Of a DNA stretch of 64,000 nt, positions 39,355 through 46,309 are shown in pieces. Under the pieces are notes generated by a model that did no database searches, had not been told where the DNA came from, and was given only the letters and a program-made list of their open reading frames with translations. The position numbers were made by a program, and so were the translations under genes. How positions within the stretch are numbered: position 1 is the stretch's first letter; every line of letters begins with the position of its first letter. This DNA comes from Adlercreutzia hattorii (GTDB taxonomy: Bacteria; Actinomycetota; Coriobacteriia; Coriobacteriales; Eggerthellaceae), in contig NZ_AP022829.1 of the NCBI RefSeq assembly GCF_011405655.1, positions 667,001 through 731,000 of the forward strand, written 5' to 3'.

Positions 39355-40359
39355 ATGGAAGTGGTCGGCTCGTACCTTATGGATCAGGTGCTCAAGATGC
39401 AGTGGCTTTCGGATCTTGTGACCATGCTCGTGGGCGCATTCGGTTTGGACGTCAACTCCCAATGGGGAGGCACGATACATTTCCTCATCTACGACACCGT
39501 CAAGATAGTCATTCTGCTCTGCGTGATGATCTTCATCATCAGCTACATTCAGAGCTACTTCCCGCCCGAGCGCAGCAAGCGCATCCTGGGGCGGTTCAAG
39601 GGCATCGGCGGCAACATCGTAGGTGCTTTGCTTGGCACGGTGACGCCGTTCTGCGCCTGCTCTTCTATCCCGCTGTTCATCGCGTTCACGCGCGCGGGGC
39701 TCCCGCTCGGGGTGACGTTCTCCTTCCTCATCTCGTCTCCCATGGTGGACATCGCCTCCATCATCCTCATCATGAGCATCTTCGGCCCGCACGTGGCCCT
39801 CATCTACACGGTGGTGGGACTCGTGATCGCAGTGGCGGGGGGTACCGTCATTCAGCACCTCCACATGGATGACCAGGTGGCCGACTTCGTGCGCGGCGAG
39901 GCGGTGGACGCCGTGCAAGCCGAGACGATGACGAAGCAGGAGCGCGCGACCTACGCACTCGGGCAGACGGCGGAGACTTTCAAGAAGGTGTTCCCCTTCA
40001 TCCTCCTGGGCGTCGCCATCGGCGCGCTCATCCACAACTGGATCCCGCAGGACATCGTCGAGGCGGTCTTGGGCGACGGCAACCCGTTTGCCGTCGTGCT
40101 CGCGACGCTCATCGGCGCTCCCATCTACGCCGACATCTTCGGCACCATCCCGATCGCCGAGGCGCTCTTCGGCAAGGGCGTGGGACTCGGCACCATCCTC
40201 GCGTTCATGATGAGCGTCACCGTGCTCTCGATCCCCTCGCTCACCATGCTCTCGCGCGTGGTGAAGCCGAAGCTGCTCGCCACGTTCGTCGGCATCTGCC
40301 TTATCGGCATGATCATAAGCGGGTACGTGTTCAACTGGCTGCAGCCATTGTTCGTTTAG
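39355..40359 (+). CDS. ArsP/DUF318-type permease, operon 2 first copy
   Basis: 334 residues, the paralogue of the 8642 gene and of identical length. CACSSIPLFIAFTRAGLPLGV and SVTVLSIPSLTML are unchanged; differences cluster in the N-terminus (MEVVGSYLMDQ) and in the cytoplasmic loop around residue 180-200 (VDAVQAETMTKQERATYALGQ). The ATG is preceded by AAAGGATTTATA. Both copies seem intact, so either dosage or different substrate/inducer range could be selected. Confidence 0.85.
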   Translation: MEVVGSYLMDQVLKMQWLSDLVTMLVGAFGLDVNSQWGGTIHFLIYDTVKIVILLCVMIFIISYIQSYFPPERSKRILGRFKGIGGNIVGALLGTVTPFCACSSIPLFIAFTRAGLPLGVTFSFLISSPMVDIASIILIMSIFGPHVALIYTVVGLVIAVAGGTVIQHLHMDDQVADFVRGEAVDAVQAETMTKQERATYALGQTAETFKKVFPFILLGVAIGALIHNWIPQDIVEAVLGDGNPFAVVLATLIGAPIYADIFGTIPIAEALFGKGVGLGTILAFMMSVTVLSIPSLTMLSRVVKPKLLATFVGICLIGMIISGYVFNWLQPLFV

Positions 40360-40367
40360 GAGCTCTT

Positions 40368-40409
40368 ATGTGCAGGTGCAAGAGAAGACATAGATGCAGG
40401 TCGGTGTAG
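40368..40409 (+). CDS. 13-residue Cys-rich micropeptide, operon 2
   Basis: ATG 40368 to TAG 40407-40409 encodes MCRCKRRHRCRSV, with AGGAG seven bases upstream and eight bases after the permease stop. It is the counterpart of the 9657 ORF (11 of 13 identical, same position). Conservation of frame, length, Cys spacing and ribosome site argues for translation. Confidence 0.6.
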   Translation: MCRCKRRHRCRSV

Positions 40410-40516
40410 GCCTCCCGGGTTTCAATTGACGACCGTATAGCTGATTCGATTGATTGCGGCCGATGGGCTTTGGGCCATACCCCTTCCCATCGGCATGCGA
40501 ACCCAAGGAGGCATAG

Positions 40517-41461
40517 ATGTTCGACAACTTATTCACCGTGGAGAACCTGCTCAACGTTCTGGGCACGTTCGCCTACCTGTTCGGGGAGCTCTTCCTGCTC
40601 TTCATCGCCATAAGCTTCTTCGTGGCCCTGTTGCAAGTGTGGGTGTCGAAGGACCGCATCAAGCGCATCCTCTCTCGTCCCCACAAGGTCACCAACGCCG
40701 TGCTCGGCGCGGCGCTCGGGGCGGTGACGCCGTTCTGCTCATGCTCCACCATCCCCGTGCTGGTGGGGCTCTTCAAGAGCGGCGCTCCGTTCTCGGGAGC
40801 CATATCGTTTTTGATGACATCGCCCATCCTCAACCCGGCCATCATCGCGCTTTTGCTCGTGTTCTTCGGGCCCGTTCCCACGCTGGTTTACACCGTCATC
40901 ACCTTCACGTTCGCGGTGTGCGTGGGGCTTCTGCTCGACGCTCTCGGGTTCTCCCGCTACATCAAGAACGTCGTCGTCAAGGGCGGGTGCTGTGGAGGCG
41001 ACGAGGTCACCTGGGAGAACCTGAAGGGGACGTTCTGGCAGAAGCAGGCTCAGGCATGCAAGTACGCCTTCAAGGACGCCATAGGGCTGTTCAAGGGGGT
41101 CGTCGGGTGGCTGCTCCTCGGCGCGGGCATCGGAGCCTTCATCTACGGATTTGTTCCCACCGAGCTTCTGGAAGGGCTTGCCGGGGCGGACAACCTCTGG
41201 GCCATCCCGCTTGCCGCCGTGATCGGCATCCCCATGTACATCCGCGTGGAGACGATGATCCCCATCGCGGGGATCCTCATGGAGAAGGGCGTGTCAGCGG
41301 GCGTCGTCATCGCGCTCATCCTGGGCGGCGCGGGCTGTTCCATCCCCGAGGTGTCGCTTTTGAACAGCATATTCAAGAAGCCCATGGTGGTGACGTTCGT
41401 GCTGTGCATCCTGCTGGTGGCCATAGGCACAGGCTTCGCGTTCACACTCGTCATGCCCTAG
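40517..41461 (+). CDS. DUF318-type permease, operon 2 second copy
   Basis: 314 residues, same length as the 9747 paralogue and nearly identical. The motifs FCSCSTIPVLVGLFKSGAP, the loop GGCCGGDEVTWENL and AGCSIPEVSLLNSIFKKPM are all present. ATG 40517 with AAGGAGGCATAG upstream. The gap after the micropeptide is longer than in operon 1 (107 against 48 bases) and differs in sequence. Confidence 0.85.
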   Translation: MFDNLFTVENLLNVLGTFAYLFGELFLLFIAISFFVALLQVWVSKDRIKRILSRPHKVTNAVLGAALGAVTPFCSCSTIPVLVGLFKSGAPFSGAISFLMTSPILNPAIIALLLVFFGPVPTLVYTVITFTFAVCVGLLLDALGFSRYIKNVVVKGGCCGGDEVTWENLKGTFWQKQAQACKYAFKDAIGLFKGVVGWLLLGAGIGAFIYGFVPTELLEGLAGADNLWAIPLAAVIGIPMYIRVETMIPIAGILMEKGVSAGVVIALILGGAGCSIPEVSLLNSIFKKPMVVTFVLCILLVAIGTGFAFTLVMP

Positions 41462-41512
41462 CGGCATGAGAAGCATATAGCAATGAAGGCCCATTAGAGA
41501 AAGGATAGGAAG

Positions 41513-41875
41513 ATGGGACTGTTCGGAAAGGTGTTCGGCAAAGAGGACAAGAAAGATAGCTGCTGCTGCGACATGGAGATCGTGGAGGTACCCGAGGGCG
41601 AGGAGGCACCTGCGGCATGCGAGTGCGATTCATCTGGGGCGGATGCAGTCGTGCTGACCGTGCTGGGGCCGGGATGCAAGCGCTGCCACCAGCTCAACGA
41701 TAACGCGCAGGCCGCCGCATCGAAGGCGGGCGGCGCGGTGAGCGTGGAGTACGTCACCGACCCGGTAGCGATAGCCGAGGCGGGCATCATGGCTACGCCT
41801 GCGCTTCTCGTGAACGGCAAGGTCGTCTCGCAGGGCAAGGTGCTCGCGCAATCGGAGATCGAGGAGCTCCTGTAG
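41513..41875 (+). CDS. Thioredoxin-like redox-active disulfide protein, copy 2
   Basis: 120 residues; paralogue of 10744. CxxC in GPGCKRCHQLNDNAQ and cis-Pro in ATPALLVNGKVVSQGKVL. The N-terminal tail again holds a Cys cluster (KDSCCCDMEI and ACECDSSG). It likely transfers electrons or metalloid to the permease pair encoded just upstream, an inference from gene order seen twice in this window. Confidence 0.85.
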   Translation: MGLFGKVFGKEDKKDSCCCDMEIVEVPEGEEAPAACECDSSGADAVVLTVLGPGCKRCHQLNDNAQAAASKAGGAVSVEYVTDPVAIAEAGIMATPALLVNGKVVSQGKVLAQSEIEELL

Positions 41876-41910
41876 GCGGAAGCCGCTATCTGACGGGGTG
41901 CGTTCTGCGC

Positions 41911-41960
41911 TTGACAGCCGTAACATCCTGATTGAATATATAGATAAGCATCAATTTCTA
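41911..41960 (+). promoter_or_regulatory. arsR 2 promoter and operator
   Basis: TTGACA (41911-41916), 17 bases, GAATAT (41934-41939), then TTGAATATATAGATAAGCATCAA, whose ends TTGA...TCAA form a dyad. Matches the arsR 1 promoter in boxes and spacing; unlike operon 1, no clear terminator separates it from the thioredoxin-like gene. Confidence 0.6.
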
Positions 41961-41972
41961 AGGTTTGGAATC

Positions 41973-42248
41973 ATGGAGACAGAGAAGACAGCGCTGCTAT
42001 TCAAGGCTCTCGGAGACGAGAATCGCTTGCGTATCCTAAAACTTGTATCCCAAGGAGAGGATCTCTGCGCCTGTCGTATTCTCGACGAGCTCGACATCAC
42101 CCAGCCCACCTTGTCTCATCACATGAAGATATTGAAGGATGCCGGTCTGATCAGCGCTAGGAAGCAAGGGCGCTGGATGCACTACTCGATCAGCGAGAAC
42201 GCAATCAACAAGGGCGTTGAGTGCCTACAGCGTTTTCGAACGGAATAG
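41973..42248 (+). CDS. arsR: ArsR-family metalloregulator, copy 2
   Basis: 91 residues from ATG 41973, homologous to the start of copy 1; the upstream ATG at 41898 lies in the promoter. FKALGDENRLRILKLV, DLCACRILDELDITQPTLSHHMKILKDAGLISARKQGRWMHYSI. The CAC metal-binding pair is retained. The C-terminal 15 residues differ from copy 1 (NKGVECLQRFRTE against IEEIARFLHAL), which may alter dimer pairing so the two repressors do not mix. Confidence 0.9.
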   Translation: METEKTALLFKALGDENRLRILKLVSQGEDLCACRILDELDITQPTLSHHMKILKDAGLISARKQGRWMHYSISENAINKGVECLQRFRTE

Positions 42249-42310
42249 GCACTCTAATTCGCGACTAGTCTAGTTCATGGAAGCTGCTGGAGGCTTTTCT
42301 TCTGCTGAAT

Positions 42311-42337
42311 GGCCGAGGGCATCCCTCGGCCTTTCTT
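42311..42337 (+). terminator. Terminator of metalloid operon 2
   Basis: GGCCGAGGG (42311-42319), loop CAT, CCCTCGGCC (42323-42331), then TTTCTT. Perfect 9-bp stem, 62 bases after arsR 2. Confidence 0.85.
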
Positions 42338-42456
42338 ATGCTCTGCTATCTCTGCCTTGACCTAAGTCAGTCTAGTCTCCGCAGAACAATGGCTCTCGCA
42401 TGGCGGCTAATGGCTTGGATGTGATGTTTTACAGTGATTTGGCCTTCGGAGACACT

Positions 42457-42840
42457 GAACTCATCGTGAACTCACTTTGAACTCATGGTTTTTCGTTTGC
42501 GCAGTTCAGGACTTTACACCCATAGTCTGTTTTTATTCCTGCGTTATTCCTGGGTATAAATGTGAGTCCTGTATAATGGGTAGTTGAACTCAACATAAAC
42601 ATGTGCAGAGAGTTTCGGCTGGTCAGACAAAGTGTTTTCTAGTTTTCTTATTTACTCCCTCATGCTAAGACTAGAGATTGCGAAATAAGTGAGTTCAAAT
42701 TGGTACTAGGAATGCTCGACACTAGTCGGACATCCTATGATGAGGTGATACGAAATGACTCTGCTCGAACAATTATCCGCCCCTAAAACTATCGAGTGGG
42801 AGTGAGTATTACCAGGTCAGAGGCACTATTTGGCTTCACT
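42457..42840. repeat. Non-coding element, copy B (diverged)
   Basis: Same layout as copy A: GAACTCATCGT, GAACTCACTTT, GAACTCA in series, TTTACACCCATAG, TATTCCTGCGTTATTCCTGG, an internal TTGAACTCAACA, inverted GTGAGTTCAAA, and the tail CGAGTGGGAGTGAGTATTACCAGGTCAGAGGC. In this copy the outer motif is GAACTCA and the inverted one is TGAGTTC, whereas copies A and C have GTACTCA and TGAGTAC. The change is matched on both sides. Confidence 0.75.
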
Positions 42841-42908
42841 AGCTTCGCGGCAAGGAGGCCATAGATGCCTGCCTGTTCTAGTTTTCTCGAAGTGTCGCCT
42901 GCTCAGGG

Positions 42909-42933
42909 CCACTGTGACAATTTGTCACAGTGG
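42909..42933. repeat. 25-bp palindromic site P4
   Basis: CCACTGTGAC, AATTT, GTCACAGTGG: perfect. It lies 18 bases upstream of the small membrane protein gene, between its likely promoter region and ribosome site. Confidence 0.85.
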
Positions 42934-42950
42934 TTCAGGAGGGTCTTTTG

Positions 42951-43130
42951 ATGGGCTGGATAATAGCGATACTTGTCATCGGGTTGGCAATAGCCGGATT
43001 GGTTGGAGGAGCTGTCTTGCACCCGCTACTCTACGGTCTGTTCATCGCCTCGATACTGATTGTTCCTCTATGGCTCGGGTCTTCGATCGTCTACGGCATC
43101 ATAGATGCGATCTTCGGAAAGAGGCGATAG
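42951..43130 (+). CDS. Small two-helix membrane protein
   Basis: 59 residues from ATG 42951 with AGGAGGG upstream; a GTG at 42930 is inside palindrome P4. Two hydrophobic segments are seen (WIIAILVIGLAIAGLVGGAV and LLYGLFIASILIVPLWLGSSIVYGII), ending in basic FGKRR. No family recognised. Confidence 0.6.
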   Translation: MGWIIAILVIGLAIAGLVGGAVLHPLLYGLFIASILIVPLWLGSSIVYGIIDAIFGKRR

Positions 43131-43209
43131 GCCATAGGGTGTGCAAAAGTGGCTCTCCGTGCCTGCCGTTATAATTACATGTGAAGGAACCATAAACGAG
43201 GGAAACAGC

Positions 43210-43599
43210 TTGGCCGACATCAGATGCAGGAGATTCTCGGACATTCTCAGAACCAAAGAGGATCACTACCCATATTCAGACAGGTACATAAGCGAGGTTC
43301 ACGACTCGTCCACCAAGACGGGAAGGACCGAGCGCGAGCACATGGTCGAATGGTTTCGCGCGAACGAGACCAAGGGAAGCGGTTCGTACAGCAGGCAGAC
43401 TCCGAACTCCAGCGCGAGACGATGCTGCAACAGCCTGATGAACGCTGCCTCGCTCCTCTGGATCGCCGAGGCTGTCGGTATAGACGAGCTTACCGTGAAG
43501 ATTGCATATGAGGCTGCTGTTGGTGCCGGAGATTATCGCCGAGCATGCGGGGCGATTCGAAAGACCATCACCTGGGACATGGTCTACGCCTGCGTATAG
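43210..43599 (+). CDS. Hypothetical cassette protein
   Basis: 129 residues if started at TTG 43210, preceded by GAGGGAAACAGC; the frame is open upstream to ATG 43141, which lacks a site. Soluble, helical: RCRRFSDILRTKEDHYPYSDRYISEVHDSSTKTGRTEREHMVEWFRANETKGSGSYSRQTPNSSAR, then SLMNAASLLWIAEAVGIDELTVKIAYEAAV. No recognised family. It precedes the DUF3800 gene in the same direction with a gap of about 150 bases. Confidence 0.5.
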   Translation: MADIRCRRFSDILRTKEDHYPYSDRYISEVHDSSTKTGRTEREHMVEWFRANETKGSGSYSRQTPNSSARRCCNSLMNAASLLWIAEAVGIDELTVKIAYEAAVGAGDYRRACGAIRKTITWDMVYACV

Positions 43600-43753
43600 C
43601 CACGAGAGGTCACGATTTCGTGTAGGGCGGAATTGCCTGTTGTCGCAGGAGCTCGCAGGCCTTATAATATTCAGCAACGGACTGGTCGAATAGATCTTGG
43701 TCCACCCTGCGGCGGGGATATTCCCCGCCATTTCTATATCTAGGAGCAATACC

Positions 43754-44434
43754 TTGTCTGACCTTGGGATATTCATCGACGAATCTGGAGACGTAGGGTC
43801 GAACTCCGAGTTCTATCTGATCACGATGATACTCCATGACCAAGCATCGAGCATCGAACAGCAGGAACAAAAGCTTTGCTACGAGCTCGATCTTCTGGAT
43901 GCGCATCCTGAAGAAGCAGTCCACTCCGGTCCCATAGTCCGCAAAGAGGACGAATGGAAGGACGTCGATCTCGAAAAGCGCCGCAAGGTCTTCTTCAAGA
44001 TGTTCTCGTTCATGAGGCTTAGCCCTATCAGCTACAAGACGTTTTCCGTCAGGAAGAGGGAATGCGCCGACCGGTTCGCGCTGAGGGGGCGGCTCGCAAA
44101 CGAGCTGGGCTCTTTCCTGAGGGACAACCTCGCTTTCTTCCAGGGATTCGAGTCGGTCATCGTGTACTACGACAACGGTCAGGCTCTTGTCACGGACCTC
44201 ATCAACACCGTGCTTTGCGCGTATCTGACGAATGTGGATGTCCGCAAGATAGCTCCCTCCGAATACAGGCTGAGCCAGGCGGCGGACATGGTCTGCACGC
44301 TGGAGCTCATGAGGGAGAAATCTGAAAATGGCGCGGGCATGAGCAAGTCCGAGCTCATCTTCTTCGAGAGCAGGCGAAGGCTCAGCAAAGTGTTCCTGAA
44401 GACGCTGAAGGGACTGGAGTTTCCCAAGAGCTAG
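43754..44434 (+). CDS. DUF3800 domain protein
   Basis: 226 residues from TTG 43754, chosen because TAGGAG lies eight bases upstream. LGIFIDESGDVGSNSEFYLITMILHD is the DUF3800 signature (FxDESG), thought to have an RNase H-like fold with the first Asp/Glu as metal ligands. The later VIVYYDNGQALVTDLINTVL and RLSQAADMVCTLELM also fit. DUF3800 proteins are of unknown function and are often found in variable, defence-type regions. It is in the zone between elements B and C. Confidence 0.85.
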   Translation: MSDLGIFIDESGDVGSNSEFYLITMILHDQASSIEQQEQKLCYELDLLDAHPEEAVHSGPIVRKEDEWKDVDLEKRRKVFFKMFSFMRLSPISYKTFSVRKRECADRFALRGRLANELGSFLRDNLAFFQGFESVIVYYDNGQALVTDLINTVLCAYLTNVDVRKIAPSEYRLSQAADMVCTLELMREKSENGAGMSKSELIFFESRRRLSKVFLKTLKGLEFPKS

Positions 44435-44529
44435 CTCACGGGGGAACCGAGCCTCTCGTGGCATTACCGCCGCAGCTCCACCCGGAGCGCGCGTCTTCGC
44501 AAACGAGTACTTGAGATAGGAGAATTACC

Positions 44530-44745
44530 ATGGAGTCACCCAGGGTCCTGCCAGAAGCGGGCGACAGGGTTCGATTCGAATTCGACGGAAACCTCATCTC
44601 CGGTACCGTATTCGTCGTCGACCCTAGGGGTGGCGGCGTTTGTTTCGGTATTTGCCCCAGCTGCGATGTGAGAGCCGATGACGGCACGCTTCACAAGCAT
44701 GTCCCCATCAACGAGGTCGAGCCTTTATCGGTTGAGCAGAGGTAA
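44530..44745 (+). CDS. Small SH3/KOW-like protein
   Basis: 71 residues; ATG after TAGGAGAATTACC. VLPEAGDRVRFEFDGNLISGTVFVVDPRGGG looks like a small beta-barrel of SH3 or KOW type, followed by CFGICPSCDVRADDG with a Cys pair. No family can be named; DNA, RNA or protein binding is possible. Confidence 0.5.
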   Translation: MESPRVLPEAGDRVRFEFDGNLISGTVFVVDPRGGGVCFGICPSCDVRADDGTLHKHVPINEVEPLSVEQR

Positions 44746-44860
44746 GTTGGCGGGCCCCTTCTTCGCCGCATGCTGGATCTGGGCGGCAAATGGGCAGCCG
44801 ATGCATGCTGCCAAGCGGTTTGGGGCGATTTTGCTCTGCGAACCGGCTCATAAAGACCCT

Positions 44861-45225
44861 GTACTCACTTGGAACTCACTTTGTACTCAGCGTTTCACGT
44901 TCTGCCTGTTCAGGCCTTTACACTCCTATGCTGAATTTATTCCTGAGTTATTCCTGGTAATAAATTCGCGGAGTAAACGATCGGGATCTCGGCATTTTTG
45001 TACTCAGCATTTTCGAAATAAGAGAAAGCACCTGTTCACAGGTGCTTTATTGTAACGCCGTATTTATTCCCTTTCCGAGGTGTGTAAAACGGGATTTAAG
45101 GTGAGTACAAAACGATACTGTTGATTTGCTTAACTAGGTGGACGTCATGATGCAGGTTGGACGACATAACATGATTTGATACGTATTGTACGCCTGACGG
45201 CAAAAACTACGATTGAGTGGGAGTA
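44861..45225. repeat. Non-coding element, copy C
   Basis: About 365 bases, closely matching copy A in order: GTACTCACTT, GAACTCACTT, GTACTCAGCG; TTTACACTCCTATG; AATTTATTCCTGAG, TTATTCCTGGTAATAAATT; TTTTTGTACTCAGCATT; CACCTG-TTCA-CAGGTG hairpin then CTTTATTG; GCCGTATTTATTCCCTTT; GGTGAGTACAAAACGATACTG; ends ACTACGATTGAGTGGGAGT. No ORF. It is followed by a hairpin (45263-45292) and the broken fic gene. Confidence 0.85.
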
Positions 45226-45262
45226 GGGGTTCTCCTCTTTCCTTTGACGCTTGATCACCCTA

Positions 45263-45300
45263 GCGGGTGCTCTCCGTAACGAGGGCACCCGCTTCATTAT
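45263..45300 (+). terminator. Hairpin after element C
   Basis: GCGGGTGC (45263-45270) and GCACCCGC (45285-45292) with a 14-base loop, then TTCATTAT. A weak T-tract; termination of a transcript through element C is possible. Confidence 0.5.
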
Positions 45301-45312
45301 GAGGAGCGCCCC

Positions 45313-45983
45313 GTGGATGCCCTGCAATTCACGCGCGATCACCAGGCTTATTTCGAAGACTACGTGACACGCAGCACATACCACTCGAACGCCATCGAGG
45401 GCAGCACGCTGTCCTTTGCCGAGACCTATGCCATCCTCTGGAACGACAACACCATGAAGGTGACGGCCACGGCTCGCGAGCTGTACGAGGCGATCAACCA
45501 CAAGTACGCCCTGGCCACGGCATCGGAAAACATGGACGACCCTCTTTCGGAGCGGCTTGTCAAGGCTATAGCGCGGGATTCAACCGCAACATAAGCGGCA
45601 TCGACGACTATCGTCACGGCCAGGTGATCATCCGCGGGGCGGAGCACCTGCCGCCGGCCGCCAATCAAGTGAACCAGCTCATGATGCAGCTCGTGTACGA
45701 GTACAACCACGACGAGGGAGGGGACCCCTTCCTGCGCGAGGCTCGCTTCCATGTCCGCTTCGAGAGAGTTCATCCCTTCGAAGATGGCAACGGTCGGACA
45801 GGTCGCATCCTCGTAAATCGCGGTCTCATGCGCGCCGGCCTCGCCCCAGTAGTGATTCTCGTGGAAGAGCGCGCTGCCTACATGGACTTGCTGGCGCGCA
45901 GCGACTACGATGGTCTGGCCGCCATGCTGCGCCGCCTGTCCGAGGCGGAGACCGAGCGTATGGAGAGATTCGCCGAGCTATGA
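45313..45983 (+). pseudogene. fic: Fic-family protein gene with a frameshift
   Basis: The first frame (45313-45594) carries the N-terminal inhibitory motif in STYHSNAIEGSTLSF and stops at TAA. The homologous reading continues in the +1 frame from about 45575 (GFNRNISGIDDYRHGQVIIRGAEHLPP) to TGA at 45983, including the Fic active site HPFEDGNGRTGR. One missing base in GCGCGGGA near 45570-45577 explains the break; both halves are otherwise intact. Fic enzymes transfer AMP from ATP to target proteins. As it stands the enzyme cannot be made without frameshifting or sequencing error. Confidence 0.8.
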
Positions 45984-46276
45984 TGGTGCCCGAGGGCCGT
46001 AGGTGTTCATCCTTGACTCAGGGCTGCACCTTGACTTTCTCGCAGCCCGGACTGGGTTATTCGGTGGCTTGCAGAACCGAATAAGATGGTTTGTGAGCGC
46101 CTATAATTCATTGTAGAGGATGTTTAGACAGCCTGCGGGATAGGGTTTTCTCTTGGGCGTGCGGCATCCGAACATCCACGTCGAGGAAGTGATACTCAGC
46201 CTTATTGCGAAGTGCATCTTTTTTCGCCGGCACAGGGCTTTTCGCACTACAATATGTATTTATACGGTACAATTAG
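45984..46276. other. Gene-free gap
   Basis: About 290 bases of lower-GC sequence between the broken fic gene and the 543-aa gene. Nothing beyond scattered stop codons is seen. Confidence 0.4.
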
Positions 46277-46293
46277 TGTATCGATAAGATACA
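46277..46293 (+). promoter_or_regulatory. Operator-like dyad before the 46310 gene
   Basis: TGTATC-GATAA-GATACA is a perfect 6-bp dyad 17 bases upstream of the start codon, within AT-rich sequence likely to hold the promoter. Confidence 0.4.
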
Positions 46294-46309
46294 AAATGTG
46301 AGGTGTGGT

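Noticed and set aside
38618-45225. Elements A-C as a CRISPR array or an ordinary insertion sequence
   Set aside because: Only three copies kilobases apart, no regular spacers, no transposase frame and no clear terminal duplications.
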